A DNA stretch of 29,672 bases from DALYDK01 sp964477125 (lineage in GTDB: Bacteria > Patescibacteriota > Saccharimonadia > Saccharimonadales > CAIOMD01): contig CAYZCZ010000008.1 of NCBI GenBank assembly GCA_964477125.1, positions 1-29,672 on the forward strand, written 5' to 3'. Of the stretch, positions 15,701 through 23,602 are shown in pieces. The notes under the pieces are model-generated. The model was not told where the DNA came from. It did not search any database and saw nothing but the letters and a program-made list of their open reading frames with translations. Made by a program: the position numbers and the translations under genes. How positions within the stretch are numbered: the first letter of the stretch is position 1; each line of letters starts with the position of its first letter.

Positions 15701-16219
15701 ATGCCTACAAAATATTTTCCAGACCAATTTGATGATGAAGAAATGCTACTACTTTTTCGTAAGCACCCGGTTGTTATGCGAAAAGCAATTGTAATAGCAT
15801 CATTAGCTATACTGGTTGGTGTTTTACCAGCTTTAATTAAGCCAACTTATGTAGTATTTTTTGGGGGCTTAGCAATTGGTTTCGTACTCTGCTTCTTAAT
15901 TATGTTTTATTCCTGGATAGGTTGGAATTTTAGTGTTTATATTGTTACTGATCAGCGTTTTATTCAAATGAGCCAAAAAGGCTTTTGGCAACGTAGCATG
16001 GTAGATATTGGGCTAGATAAAATCCAAACTATTTCGTATGAAATACGCGGTTTACAGGAATCTTTGCTAGGATTTGGTACAATAGTAATACAGACATATG
16101 TTGGAGAATTGGTAATTCATGATGTACACCATCCTAGGAAAATTCAAAAACAGATGTCTCATATATTAAGAGAGCAAGGATATTTACAGGGTTCGGCAAG
16201 CGGGCCCAATATACAATAA
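15701..16219 (+). CDS. Membrane protein with a bacterial PH (YdbS-like) domain
   Basis: This is a 172-residue protein with an acidic N-terminus and two membrane helices (about 27-45 and 48-72). A bacterial pleckstrin-homology-like domain (bPH2/YdbS type) follows at about 78-160, with the pattern YIVTDQRFIQMSQKG then VDIGLDKIQTIS and LLGFGTIVIQT. Members of this family are membrane-associated with no settled biochemical role. Its stop overlaps the start of the parvulin gene (TAATG), so the two are co-expressed and may act together in the envelope. The ribosome-binding site is poor; a -10-like TATACT lies at 15676-15681. Confidence 0.8.
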   Translation: MPTKYFPDQFDDEEMLLLFRKHPVVMRKAIVIASLAILVGVLPALIKPTYVVFFGGLAIGFVLCFLIMFYSWIGWNFSVYIVTDQRFIQMSQKGFWQRSMVDIGLDKIQTISYEIRGLQESLLGFGTIVIQTYVGELVIHDVHHPRKIQKQMSHILREQGYLQGSASGPNIQ

Positions 16220-17298
16220 TGAGTGATAATAATTCTATTCGTAAGCCTAAAAGCGCTAAGCGCTTTTTAAGACCAAGGGTAAAAACTAAAGATGCTCATA
16301 GCGTAAATGAACAGCCAATACCAAGAATAACTAATGACACGGTCAGTCAGCATCGTGAAGAGGTACTTTCTGGTGCTAAAAAATATGTTTATCCACTAAA
16401 ACATTCACGCCATAAGATTGTTATTGTATCCGTGAGTATTGTTGTTGCTTTGTTCATAGGTTTTATGACCTATACTTTACTTAACCTATATAAGTTCCAA
16501 AATAGCTCTAAATTTATGTACCAGGTTACAAAAATAGTTCCATTTCCAGTTGCTAGGGTAGGTGGGCATTTTGTATCATATGAGACTTATTTGTTTGAGC
16601 TAAGGCACTATATACATTATTTTGAAAAACAGCAAGAAGTGGATTTTAAAAGTGCTTCTGGTAAAGACCAGCTTAAGGAACAAAAAAAGCGCTCTTTAGA
16701 CATGGTAGTCAATGAAGCATACATTAAGAAAATTGCTAATGAAAAAAATATAACAGTTAGTAACGAAGAAATAACTAAGCAAATAGAACTATTAAAATCT
16801 CAGAACCGTTTAGGTGGTGATAATAAGGTATTTGAAGATGTTTTGCAGGATTTTTGGGGTTGGGATGTAAATGATTTTAGGCGAAGCATTAGTAATGAAA
16901 TTCTAAAAAATAAAGTGATCCAGGCGCTTGATCCAACGGTAATGCAAGAAGCCAATAAAGCAATAACAGAAATTAAGGCTGGCAAAGATTTTTCTGTTGC
17001 CGCTAAAGAATATTCAGACGATGAAACTACAAAAGAAAAGGGTGGTGAACTAGGATTTTTGGTTAGTAAAAGTGACCGTAATATTCCACCCCAAACCGCC
17101 GAAGCATTGTTCAACTTGAAACCTGGTGAGGTATCCAAGGTCATTGATCTCGGCTATGGCCTGGAAATTGTTAAAAATATTAGTACCCAAGGTGATAAAA
17201 TTAAAGCTGCCAGAATATTCTTTGCCTACAAAGACACAGATTCGTACTTAGATAATTACAAAGAACAACAAAAAGCCCGAGTTTATATTAAATTTTAA
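16219..17298 (+). CDS. Membrane-anchored parvulin-type peptidyl-prolyl isomerase (PrsA/SurA-like)
   Basis: This is an extracytoplasmic foldase of 359 residues. A basic cytoplasmic tail of about 65 residues leads into one membrane helix (about 66-90). A helical SurA_N-like chaperone region (about 105-235) follows, then a parvulin (rotamase) domain (about 237-335). The domain is recognised from the typical AGKDFSVAAKEYSDD, KGGELGFL and ALFNLKPGEVSKVI segments. It would help fold secreted proteins, possibly including the cysteine-rich pilins and surface proteins encoded nearby. PrsA is normally a lipoprotein, but here a membrane helix anchors the protein. The gene overlaps the PH-domain gene by one base. 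Confidence 0.88.
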   Translation: MSDNNSIRKPKSAKRFLRPRVKTKDAHSVNEQPIPRITNDTVSQHREEVLSGAKKYVYPLKHSRHKIVIVSVSIVVALFIGFMTYTLLNLYKFQNSSKFMYQVTKIVPFPVARVGGHFVSYETYLFELRHYIHYFEKQQEVDFKSASGKDQLKEQKKRSLDMVVNEAYIKKIANEKNITVSNEEITKQIELLKSQNRLGGDNKVFEDVLQDFWGWDVNDFRRSISNEILKNKVIQALDPTVMQEANKAITEIKAGKDFSVAAKEYSDDETTKEKGGELGFLVSKSDRNIPPQTAEALFNLKPGEVSKVIDLGYGLEIVKNISTQGDKIKAARIFFAYKDTDSYLDNYKEQQKARVYIKF

Positions 17299-17418
17299 GT
17301 AATTATTGTTACTTTCAATTATTAGACAACAACTACGATTAAGCCCGTGTTAACAGTTGCCAATTTTAGTTTGGTCTGGTAACATTACACTTGCCTAAAG
17401 GCTATTTAATTTGGGCGT

Positions 17419-17494
17419 GGGCTCGTAGTGAAGTGGTTATCACGCCTCCCTGTCACGGAGGAGATCGCCGGTTCAAATCCGGTCGAGCCCGCCA
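17419..17494 (+). tRNA. tRNA-Asp (anticodon GUC)
   Basis: The acceptor stem is GGGCTCG / CGAGCCC, the anticodon stem is CCTCC / GGAGG with loop CTGTCAC, the T-arm is GCCGG-TTCAAAT-CCGGT, and discriminator G is followed by an encoded CCA (17492-17494). Two copies of its 3' end follow downstream. Confidence 0.93.
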
Positions 17495-17508
17495 GGATGC
17501 ATACAACA

Positions 17509-17531
17509 CCTCCCCACATGGGGAGGTTTTT
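17509..17531 (+). terminator. Terminator after tRNA-Asp
   Basis: A 7-bp GC-rich stem CCTCCCC-ACAT-GGGGAGG is followed by TTTTT. It is a canonical intrinsic terminator 14 bases after the tRNA. Confidence 0.9.
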
Positions 17532-17667
17532 GTTTGAATGCCGAACAGGTTCGGCCCCGACTTTGAACCTTAACGTTCTTACTTACACTTGGCCACGGCA
17601 TAATAGTAAATATGTAGATAACATATTTTTTAATAGTGTGAACTCAAAGTGCCACTGGCACTTCTCG
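17532..17667. repeat. Spacer block between tRNA-Asp and its first 3' copy
   Basis: I see no gene here. The block contains a short dyad CCGAAC-AG-GTTCGG and, at its right end, a 17-base palindrome AAGTGCCACTGGCACTT (17647-17663). That palindrome lies a few bases before a tRNA-Asp 3' fragment. The 11-base core TGCCACTGGCA is shared with the palindrome at the broken tRNA-Arg copy (15550-15560). Confidence 0.6.
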
Positions 17668-17692
17668 GGTTCAAATCCGGTCGAGCCCGCCA
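17668..17692 (+). repeat. First duplicate of the tRNA-Asp 3' end
   Basis: These 25 bases are identical to 17470-17494, from the T-arm through CCA. The copy starts inside the T-stem and is followed by its own terminator, just like the intact tRNA. Confidence 0.85.
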
Positions 17693-17695
17693 AAT

Positions 17696-17724
17696 AAAAT
17701 TCCCCAGCTTGTCTGGGGTATTTT
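17696..17724 (+). terminator. Terminator after the first tRNA-Asp 3' copy
   Basis: The stem CCCCAG-CTTGT-CTGGGG is extended by AAAATT / TATTTT flanks, which also give a T-tract. It is unrelated in sequence to the terminator at 17509, so the two units are not a simple tandem duplication. Confidence 0.7.
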
Positions 17725-17845
17725 AATTGGTCAGACTTGTCTGCGATGAGGATCGGCGAACCCGTAGGGTGCCGGTTCGCGTAGCAAGTACTCTCGCAGG
17801 AGTTTGCTCCGAGAAATTACGATGCGGAGAAGAGCAAAGCCCGCT
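17725..17845. repeat. Palindrome-rich block between the tRNA-Asp 3' copies
   Basis: No gene is seen here. The block is GC-rich for this genome and holds, in order, CAGAC-TT-GTCTG (17732-17743), GCGAACC...GGTTCGC (17756-17780) and a nested hairpin TCTC...GAGA around GGAG-TTTG-CTCC (17792-17814). The same sequence of parts, in tRNA orientation, occurs beside tRNA-Arg (15204-15335). Confidence 0.65.
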
Positions 17846-17864
17846 AATCCGGTCGAGCCCGCCA
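17846..17864 (+). repeat. Second duplicate of the tRNA-Asp 3' end
   Basis: AATCCGGTCGAGCCCGCCA is identical to 17476-17494. Three bases after the CCA (GGA) also match those after the intact tRNA but not those after the first copy, so this outermost copy may retain the original downstream flank. Confidence 0.85.
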
Positions 17865-17906
17865 GGAATAATAATTCAATATTTGCAGATTCTAAGGAGT
17901 TAAAAC

Positions 17907-17935
17907 TTGACAAAAAGTAAAAAAAATGCTAGTAT
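17907..17935 (+). promoter_or_regulatory. Strong promoter of the 17980 gene
   Basis: A consensus -35 TTGACA (17907-17912), 17 bases, and -10 TAGTAT (17930-17935) with an extended TGC in front form one of the two best promoters in the window. The leader is about 38 bases with an AAGGAG site (17968-17973). Confidence 0.85.
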
Positions 17936-17979
17936 GTGGTTTGTAATAAAAAACAAAAAATAATACTAAGGAGATAACA

Positions 17980-18447
17980 ATGCCTAGCCCCAATCAACTT
18001 CCAGCAAATGAAAACGAGCATATGTTTGCTCACCAGGAAATGGTTCAGTTTACTGACGGAGAACTCGCATTAGCTTTTCGTACAACAGATGATGTTCTAA
18101 TGTTAGGTCCTGACAGCATTCATAAATATGCTAGAAATTTTGATCTTGATGACATGGCTATCATAAGAACAAAATCAGGTAACGTTTATGGTTTTGCAGG
18201 AGGGTTTGTAATAAATAAGGATCGCAAATTAGCTTTCGAATTTCCGCAAGAAACAGTACGAGTAAAAATTGGTGAACCTTGCGTAATTGAAGGCGTAGGC
18301 TCAACCAGTGATGTAGAAAGCGTTATGCTTAGATACAAGGTTACTACTCCAGGTTCAGATATGGCTAACATTCAAGTTGATAAGCCAAGCCCATTTAAAG
18401 CCCTAGAAGCTCAAGTTGTAGCTATCAATAACAGTCGACAAAAATAG
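17980..18447 (+). CDS. Strongly expressed hypothetical protein
   Basis: This is a 155-residue soluble protein with no signal peptide, membrane helix or recognisable motif. The middle alternates hydrophobic and polar residues in a way that suggests a compact beta-rich domain (about 25-125), with a helical C-terminal tail. I do not recognise a family. Near-consensus promoter elements, a perfect AAGGAG six bases before the ATG and a strong terminator after the stop suggest a single-gene unit expressed at high level. It lies immediately after the tRNA-Asp repeat array and could have arrived with it, although its codon use does not look foreign. Confidence 0.8.
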   Translation: MPSPNQLPANENEHMFAHQEMVQFTDGELALAFRTTDDVLMLGPDSIHKYARNFDLDDMAIIRTKSGNVYGFAGGFVINKDRKLAFEFPQETVRVKIGEPCVIEGVGSTSDVESVMLRYKVTTPGSDMANIQVDKPSPFKALEAQVVAINNSRQK

Positions 18448-18462
18448 CAGTTATTATTATTC

Positions 18463-18506
18463 AATTAAATACCCCAGAAAGCCTGGGTATTTAATTTATT
18501 TTTAAT
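18463..18506. terminator. Bidirectional terminator between the 17980 gene and kup
   Basis: A stem of about 12 bp with arms AATTAAATACCC and GGGTATTTAATT is followed by TTATTTTTAA on the plus strand. It serves the upstream gene and lies just beyond the stop of convergent kup. Confidence 0.75.
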
Positions 18507-18520
18507 GATACAGGATCTGT

Positions 18521-20413
18521 TTACAGTTTGATTAGTGAGCGCATTTCAACTGTTTGGTCTATTGGTAGTTTGTAATAGTCTATTGAGCTAGTGGCATTTT
18601 TGGCCATAAATGTATATAAATATTTACGCCATTTGGCCATACGGTGGTTATTGGTTGGCACGACTCTACTTAATGATACAAAATATGATGCTTCGTCTTT
18701 GTCGAAGTCTAGTTCGGGGCTATATTCTGGAAGGGTAGATAAAGTTTTAGGTACATTTATTGTGTCGTGATAGCCATATTTTAGGTTCACTTGGCAAATG
18801 CCGTCGTCTTTATATTTCAATTCATCAAATTTAATACGTTCGCCATAAAGTACATGGGGGTAGTTTGTAATTTCTACTGTAACGATGATAACTTGTTTGT
18901 GTAGCTCATGAAGTTTTTCTATAGTCGCCCTAAGAGCCATTGGCGCCAAACCTTTATGGTGGCTAATATATACAGCTAAACCATTTATTCTTGGTATAGG
19001 TGGCTTTGCGTGCCGTATATCATCAATATATTCTTGTAATGGCCCCTCAATTTGTTCACGTTCTTTTTTAATAATTCTGCTACCTTTTATCCAGGTAGTT
19101 ATTAATAGCAGTATTGCGAAGGCTATTAATAATGGTATCCAGGCGCCTTTTAATATTTTAGATACATTTGATGTGACAAGTATTAAATCTAGTGACAAAA
19201 ATACTAGCAAGGCGCTAGCTACATAAATAATAGATTTTTTCCATAAAAGTCGGGCCACTATTGCAAATAAAATTGTATCTATTGCTAGGGTGGCACTGAC
19301 TGCCATTCCAAAAGCATTGGCTAAACCTGCAGATGAGCCAAATACTATCACAAGCAATAAAACGGCTACGTAAAGGCTATAATTAACAAATGGTAGGTAA
19401 ACCTGTCCGGCCTCGCGGTTTGAGGTATGCTTTATAAGCATCTTGGGTAGAAAATTTAAATGCACTGCTTGTTGGGTTAATGAAAAGGCACCTGAAATAA
19501 CAGATTGTGATGCTATTAGGGTGGCAAATGTTGCTAGAATAATAAATGAAAATCGCAAAACTTCTGGGAATAAAAGAACTAGTGGATTATTAATACTTGC
19601 CGGATTGTTTAAAAGCAAAGCACCTTGACCCATATAACAAAGGGCAAGTGCCGGAAAGACTATTAAAAACCAAGCCCTAGATATGGGCTTTCTGCCAAAG
19701 TGCCCCATATCAGCATAAAGTGCCTCTGCACCCGTAATTGCTAAAGTTACCGCGCTCATAGCTAAAAAGGCAACCAAAGGTTCATGTGTAATAAAGTTAA
19801 AAGCAGAAAAGGGTGATAGGGCGACTAGTATGTTGGGGTTTTGGATAACAGTATTTGCACCAGCAAGCCCAATTGAGATGAACCAGACAAGCATTATTGG
19901 CCCAAATAATTTGCCAATTAAACCTGTTCCATATTTTTGAATCCAAAATAATAATGTTAGTAACACTATGGTAATTGGTACTATCAAATGACTAAGGCTA
20001 GGGGTCACCACATTTAGACCCTCAACAGCCGATAGTACTGAAATAGCAGGGGTAATGACACTATCTCCATAAAAAAGAGCCACCCCTACGAGCCCTAAGA
20101 ATATAAAGAATGGCATTAGCTTATATTTTCCAGATTTACTATTAATTAAGGCTATTAAGGCAATAATACCTCCTTCGCCATCATTGTTGGCTCTCATTAG
20201 GAAGTAAATGTATTTAACGGAAACTATTATTGTTATAGACCAAATAATAATAGATAAAATACCTAAAACGTTTAATTCGTTTATGGGTAAACTATAGCTA
20301 GATGAGCCAAATATAACTTTCATTGCATATAGAGGACTCGTACCAATATCACCAAACACCACACCTAGTGCACCAATTGTTAATAAGCTTATGCCTTTTT
20401 TTGTGTTTGTCAT
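18521..20413 (-). CDS. kup: Kup-family potassium uptake permease
   Basis: This is a proton-coupled potassium symporter of the KUP/HAK/KT family. The 630 residues match the usual length (about 620). Twelve membrane segments fill roughly residues 8-450 and a cytoplasmic C-terminal domain of about 170 residues follows. The N-terminal signature GALGVVFGDIGTSPLYA is intact, as are YGDSVITPAISVLSAVEGL and GAEALYADMGHFG, which carry residues linked to ion binding in the family. The gene is a single unit. A TATATT box ends seven bases before the ATG, so the mRNA may be leaderless. No other potassium transporter is visible in the window. Confidence 0.95.
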   Translation of the reverse strand: MTNTKKGISLLTIGALGVVFGDIGTSPLYAMKVIFGSSSYSLPINELNVLGILSIIIWSITIIVSVKYIYFLMRANNDGEGGIIALIALINSKSGKYKLMPFFIFLGLVGVALFYGDSVITPAISVLSAVEGLNVVTPSLSHLIVPITIVLLTLLFWIQKYGTGLIGKLFGPIMLVWFISIGLAGANTVIQNPNILVALSPFSAFNFITHEPLVAFLAMSAVTLAITGAEALYADMGHFGRKPISRAWFLIVFPALALCYMGQGALLLNNPASINNPLVLLFPEVLRFSFIILATFATLIASQSVISGAFSLTQQAVHLNFLPKMLIKHTSNREAGQVYLPFVNYSLYVAVLLLVIVFGSSAGLANAFGMAVSATLAIDTILFAIVARLLWKKSIIYVASALLVFLSLDLILVTSNVSKILKGAWIPLLIAFAILLLITTWIKGSRIIKKEREQIEGPLQEYIDDIRHAKPPIPRINGLAVYISHHKGLAPMALRATIEKLHELHKQVIIVTVEITNYPHVLYGERIKFDELKYKDDGICQVNLKYGYHDTINVPKTLSTLPEYSPELDFDKDEASYFVSLSRVVPTNNHRMAKWRKYLYTFMAKNATSSIDYYKLPIDQTVEMRSLIKL

Positions 20414-20506
20414 TATTATAAATATAACTCATAAAGCAACAGTTTAAAAATAAGCGTTATGTAAAGGTATCAACTTACAGTAAAAATGATTTCTAATAAT
20501 GAATAT

Positions 20507-20584
20507 ATGATGACTACCAATTCACAACTATCAAATGAAATGGAAGAACTAACTGATGTATATATTTGTGATGAAGATTCTTAG
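20507..20584 (+). CDS. Possible 25-residue acidic microprotein or leader peptide
   Basis: An open frame of 25 codons starts at ATG-ATG (20507/20510) and ends with TAG, 21 bases before the start of the YdcF-like gene. The C-terminal half is acidic (EELTDV, DEDS). No good ribosome-binding site precedes it. It could be a leader peptide for the next gene or chance. No family is known to me. Confidence 0.25.
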   Translation: MMTTNSQLSNEMEELTDVYICDEDS

Positions 20585-20605
20585 TCATTAATATACAATG
20601 TTGGT

Positions 20606-21211
20606 GTGGTAAAAGAATATAGAAAAAACAATAAAAATATTGACCTAATAATTGTTATTGGCCTACAGCTAGATGATAAATGGCATCTAAAACCGGATAT
20701 ATTAACAAGGCTTAATAATGTAATTGATTTGTATATGCGAACTCCTGGATTAAAAATATTAGTCAGCGGTGCATATAGTATTACTTTTGATTGGAAAGGC
20801 ATTAGTCCGAAAGCTTTAGAATGCAAGTTAATGAAACAATACCTAGTACAGAACGGTATTCCTTCTAGAAAAATAATTTCAGAGTCACGAGCAAAAGATA
20901 GTATTGGAAATGTATACTACTCTAAAAAAATAGTAAGAAAATATCCTGAATTCAAAAATATACTGGTAGTTTGTGCTACGCAACATCAACCAAGAATAAA
21001 ATTTTTATTTAACAAGTTTTTTGGACCTGAATATTGTATTGATTATCATACTATTAGAGCAAATGAGAATAATGAAAAAGTACTTTCCGAAAAACAGGAG
21101 ATTAAAGATGAAAAAATATTTTTGTCGAAAGTAGGCACAGGTTACGAAGATGATTTTAGGCACCAACTATATAACAGTAAGTTTTATACAAAGAGTAGAC
21201 TGTTAAAATAG
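20606..21211 (+). CDS. YdcF/SanA-like (DUF218, ElyC family) protein
   Basis: This protein of about 201 residues has the DUF218 fold pattern. An initial beta strand DLIIVIGLQ is followed by a helix, a second strand KILVSG, then QNGIPSRKIISES and a helix-strand pair ending in NILVVCATQHQPR. These match the family's usual VLGGG, SGG, GIP...I..E..S.NT.EN and VTS..H..R order, although the first and third motifs are degenerate (no triple glycine, KDSIGN in place of the NT-EN core). Relatives act in envelope or antibiotic-barrier functions, with no defined reaction. The start is uncertain: the GTG at 20606 is the first usable codon after an in-frame stop, with weak upstream signals. Confidence 0.65.
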   Translation: MVKEYRKNNKNIDLIIVIGLQLDDKWHLKPDILTRLNNVIDLYMRTPGLKILVSGAYSITFDWKGISPKALECKLMKQYLVQNGIPSRKIISESRAKDSIGNVYYSKKIVRKYPEFKNILVVCATQHQPRIKFLFNKFFGPEYCIDYHTIRANENNEKVLSEKQEIKDEKIFLSKVGTGYEDDFRHQLYNSKFYTKSRLLK

Positions 21212-21224
21212 ATAATTAAATACT

Positions 21225-23336
21225 TTATTCGAGCTTAAAATCTGGGATAATCTTTTTTAGCCAAGCAGGGAACCACCAATTTATTTTACCTGCAACATCC
21301 ATTGTTGCCGGTACTAAAACTAGGCGAATTAATGTTGCATCAATAAATACTGCAAAGGCGAGCCCTACGCCGAACATTTTTATTACCGGGTCACTAGACG
21401 AAACAAATGCTAAAAATACCGAAATCATTACTAGTGCGGCTGCAGTAATAAGTTTAGCTGTATGCGCAATGCCTTCTATAACAGCTTTTTTGTTATCACC
21501 AGACTTTTTATACTCCTCTTTAACCCTTGTAAGTATGAAAACTTCATAATCCATAGATAGCCCAAATAGAATCGCAAATATCATCATTGGTACATAGCTG
21601 ACGATAGGGCCAACAGTGGTCAAATCTATTAGGTTTTTGCCCCATCCCCATTGGAATATCATTACTATTATTCCAAAGGCAGATAGTACTGATAATAGGT
21701 TCATAACTACAGCTTTTAGCGGGATGAATAGTGACCTAAAAACAAAGACTAGTAGTATAAATGTTAATAATAAAACCAAACCAATAAAGGGTATCATTCT
21801 GCTAGTTATTTTGTCTGTAATGTCTATAAAAACTGCCGTAACCCCACCAACATACGCAGTAGCATTAGTATTTTCTGTAATGCTAGGTAGGACATTATTT
21901 TCAATATTATTTATTAGTTTTGTAGTATTAGGATCGTTCTGAGAGGTGCTTGGCGTTACTGTAATTATTGAAGCCGTTCCTGATTCATTCAAAATAGGTG
22001 GTGTAACACTTACAACACCATTTGTTTGCCGTAGCTTATTGACTGTTTTATTTAGTATTTCTATGTTTTCAGAATTTGCATTTTGAGGTAGCTTCACTGT
22101 TATTAATAGAGGATTGTTTATACCTACACCAAAGCCTTCGGTTAATAAATTATAGGCTTTTGTCCCAGGGGAGTTGTTCGGACCAGAAATAGGGCTAGGT
22201 GGCCCAAGTTGTATCTTTAAAACTGGTAATATTAACAGGGATAGAATAATTAGCGATAGAGTAATATATCTCCATGGGTGATTGGTAACATGAAGCGCCC
22301 AGCTTCTCCAAAAGTTGCTCTGTTTACTTTTATTAAGCATAGGCACTTTTAATGCTGTAACATTTCTACCTAAAGCGCCTAATATTGCTGGCAAAAGGCC
22401 AATAGCAACTAACATTGCAGAGGCTACAGCTATGGCAGTCGCCAAGGCCATTGCCGATACAATAGGAATACCTACAACTAGTAAACCCATATTAGCAATA
22501 ATAACTGTTGTACCAGCCACAACAACTGCTTTTCCTGAAGTCCCGATACTTTTAGCGATAGAGTCTTTTATATTTGTTCCAGTGGCCATATTTTCTATGT
22601 GTCGGCTAATAATAAATAGGGCATAGTCTATGCCAACTCCAATTCCAATCATAGTTGCTACTGCCGGCCCAACACTAGGTATATTTACAAATTTTGCTAC
22701 TAAAAGCGTGGCTAAAGTGCCTACGATCAAACCAGTAATTGAAGAAACTAATGGCAGACCCATTGCAACAAAAGAACCAAAAGTTATCAGCAATATTATG
22801 GCTGCCGATACTAATCCTATGGCTTCAGAGTAGTCTTTCCCGCTTGAACCGTAGGTACTAGCCAATTGGCCAGTAGGGTATACTTGCAATCCACTAATAT
22901 TATTTATTGAACTGTTTATGTCTTCTAAATTTTTAGGACCTAGCTGGGTAATTGGTAATGAATAATTAATATTTGCATAAGCAATTTGCCCATTTTTAGA
23001 AATTGTACCTGTTGTGAAAGGGTTAGTAACGCTACTGACATTTGGCAATATAGATAGTTTTGATAAGGTGCTGGTTATGCTAGTTTCATTCAATGGAGCA
23101 TTGGGTGAATAAAAAACTATTTGTGCAGTACCATTATTGTTATTTGGGAATTCCTGCTCTATTAGATCAGTTGCTTTTTGTGAATCAGATCCAGGCAAAG
23201 AAAATGTATTAGTAATGTGTCCACCATATTTACTTGCACCAAAGGCTAGGCATATAATAAGTAGTACCCATATTAATAGTATTTTTATACTATGTTCAGC
23301 ACATAGTTTGCCGTATTTCGCCAACCAGCCATTCAT
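21225..23336 (-). CDS. MmpL/RND-superfamily transporter
   Basis: This 703-residue protein is built as two homologous halves. Each half has one membrane helix, an outer domain and five more helices, giving about 12 in total. Both MmpL-type Asp-Tyr motifs are present: GIGVGIDYALFIISRH in the first half and FGLSMDYEVFILTRVKEEY in the second. These aspartates carry protons in the family. Related proteins export lipids, glycolipids, siderophores or drugs; the substrate here is unknown. GGAG about nine bases before the ATG supports this start. It is convergent with the YdcF-like gene (13 bases between stops). An envelope-lipid role is possible but rests only on the family. Confidence 0.9.
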   Translation of the reverse strand: MNGWLAKYGKLCAEHSIKILLIWVLLIICLAFGASKYGGHITNTFSLPGSDSQKATDLIEQEFPNNNNGTAQIVFYSPNAPLNETSITSTLSKLSILPNVSSVTNPFTTGTISKNGQIAYANINYSLPITQLGPKNLEDINSSINNISGLQVYPTGQLASTYGSSGKDYSEAIGLVSAAIILLITFGSFVAMGLPLVSSITGLIVGTLATLLVAKFVNIPSVGPAVATMIGIGVGIDYALFIISRHIENMATGTNIKDSIAKSIGTSGKAVVVAGTTVIIANMGLLVVGIPIVSAMALATAIAVASAMLVAIGLLPAILGALGRNVTALKVPMLNKSKQSNFWRSWALHVTNHPWRYITLSLIILSLLILPVLKIQLGPPSPISGPNNSPGTKAYNLLTEGFGVGINNPLLITVKLPQNANSENIEILNKTVNKLRQTNGVVSVTPPILNESGTASIITVTPSTSQNDPNTTKLINNIENNVLPSITENTNATAYVGGVTAVFIDITDKITSRMIPFIGLVLLLTFILLVFVFRSLFIPLKAVVMNLLSVLSAFGIIVMIFQWGWGKNLIDLTTVGPIVSYVPMMIFAILFGLSMDYEVFILTRVKEEYKKSGDNKKAVIEGIAHTAKLITAAALVMISVFLAFVSSSDPVIKMFGVGLAFAVFIDATLIRLVLVPATMDVAGKINWWFPAWLKKIIPDFKLE

Positions 23337-23602
23337 TAATATTTTCTCCTATAGAGCCAAATATATAGTAAAAGGGCTATCTTTGCTATACTATTTTTTC
23401 ATAAGTAGTTTGACTCATGTGATTAAAAGTTATAAATTATAAGTAATGTCTTATATAGCAAATCAGTTATACATTCTCCTCGGCCTACGAAGGCTGTGCT
23501 TCAGTAGGGCTGGAGTCACGCAGAAATAGCGTAATAGTACAGCATTTTATAGTAAAAGAACTTTGGCCCAACGGGCTATTTTTAATTTAAAGGAATAATA
23601 TT
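23337..23602. promoter_or_regulatory. Divergent intergenic region with a GC-rich hairpin block
   Basis: The left part is AT-rich and probably holds the MmpL promoter. A GC-rich stretch (23478-23532) contains the hairpin CCTAC-GAAG-GCTGTG-CTTC-A-GTAGG (23484-23508), which I cannot assign. A -10-like TATAGT is at 23548-23553. Next comes a short hairpin GCCC-AAC-GGGC with TATTTTT (23566-23582), which looks like a terminator or attenuator, and then AAAGGAA (23589-23595), the ribosome-binding site of the next gene. Confidence 0.5.

Noticed and set aside
17428..17697. An 89-codon open frame across tRNA-Asp and its 3' copy
   Set aside because: It reads straight through the tRNA, a terminator and the repeat; its repeated SNPVEPA peptide is just the tRNA 3' end translated twice.
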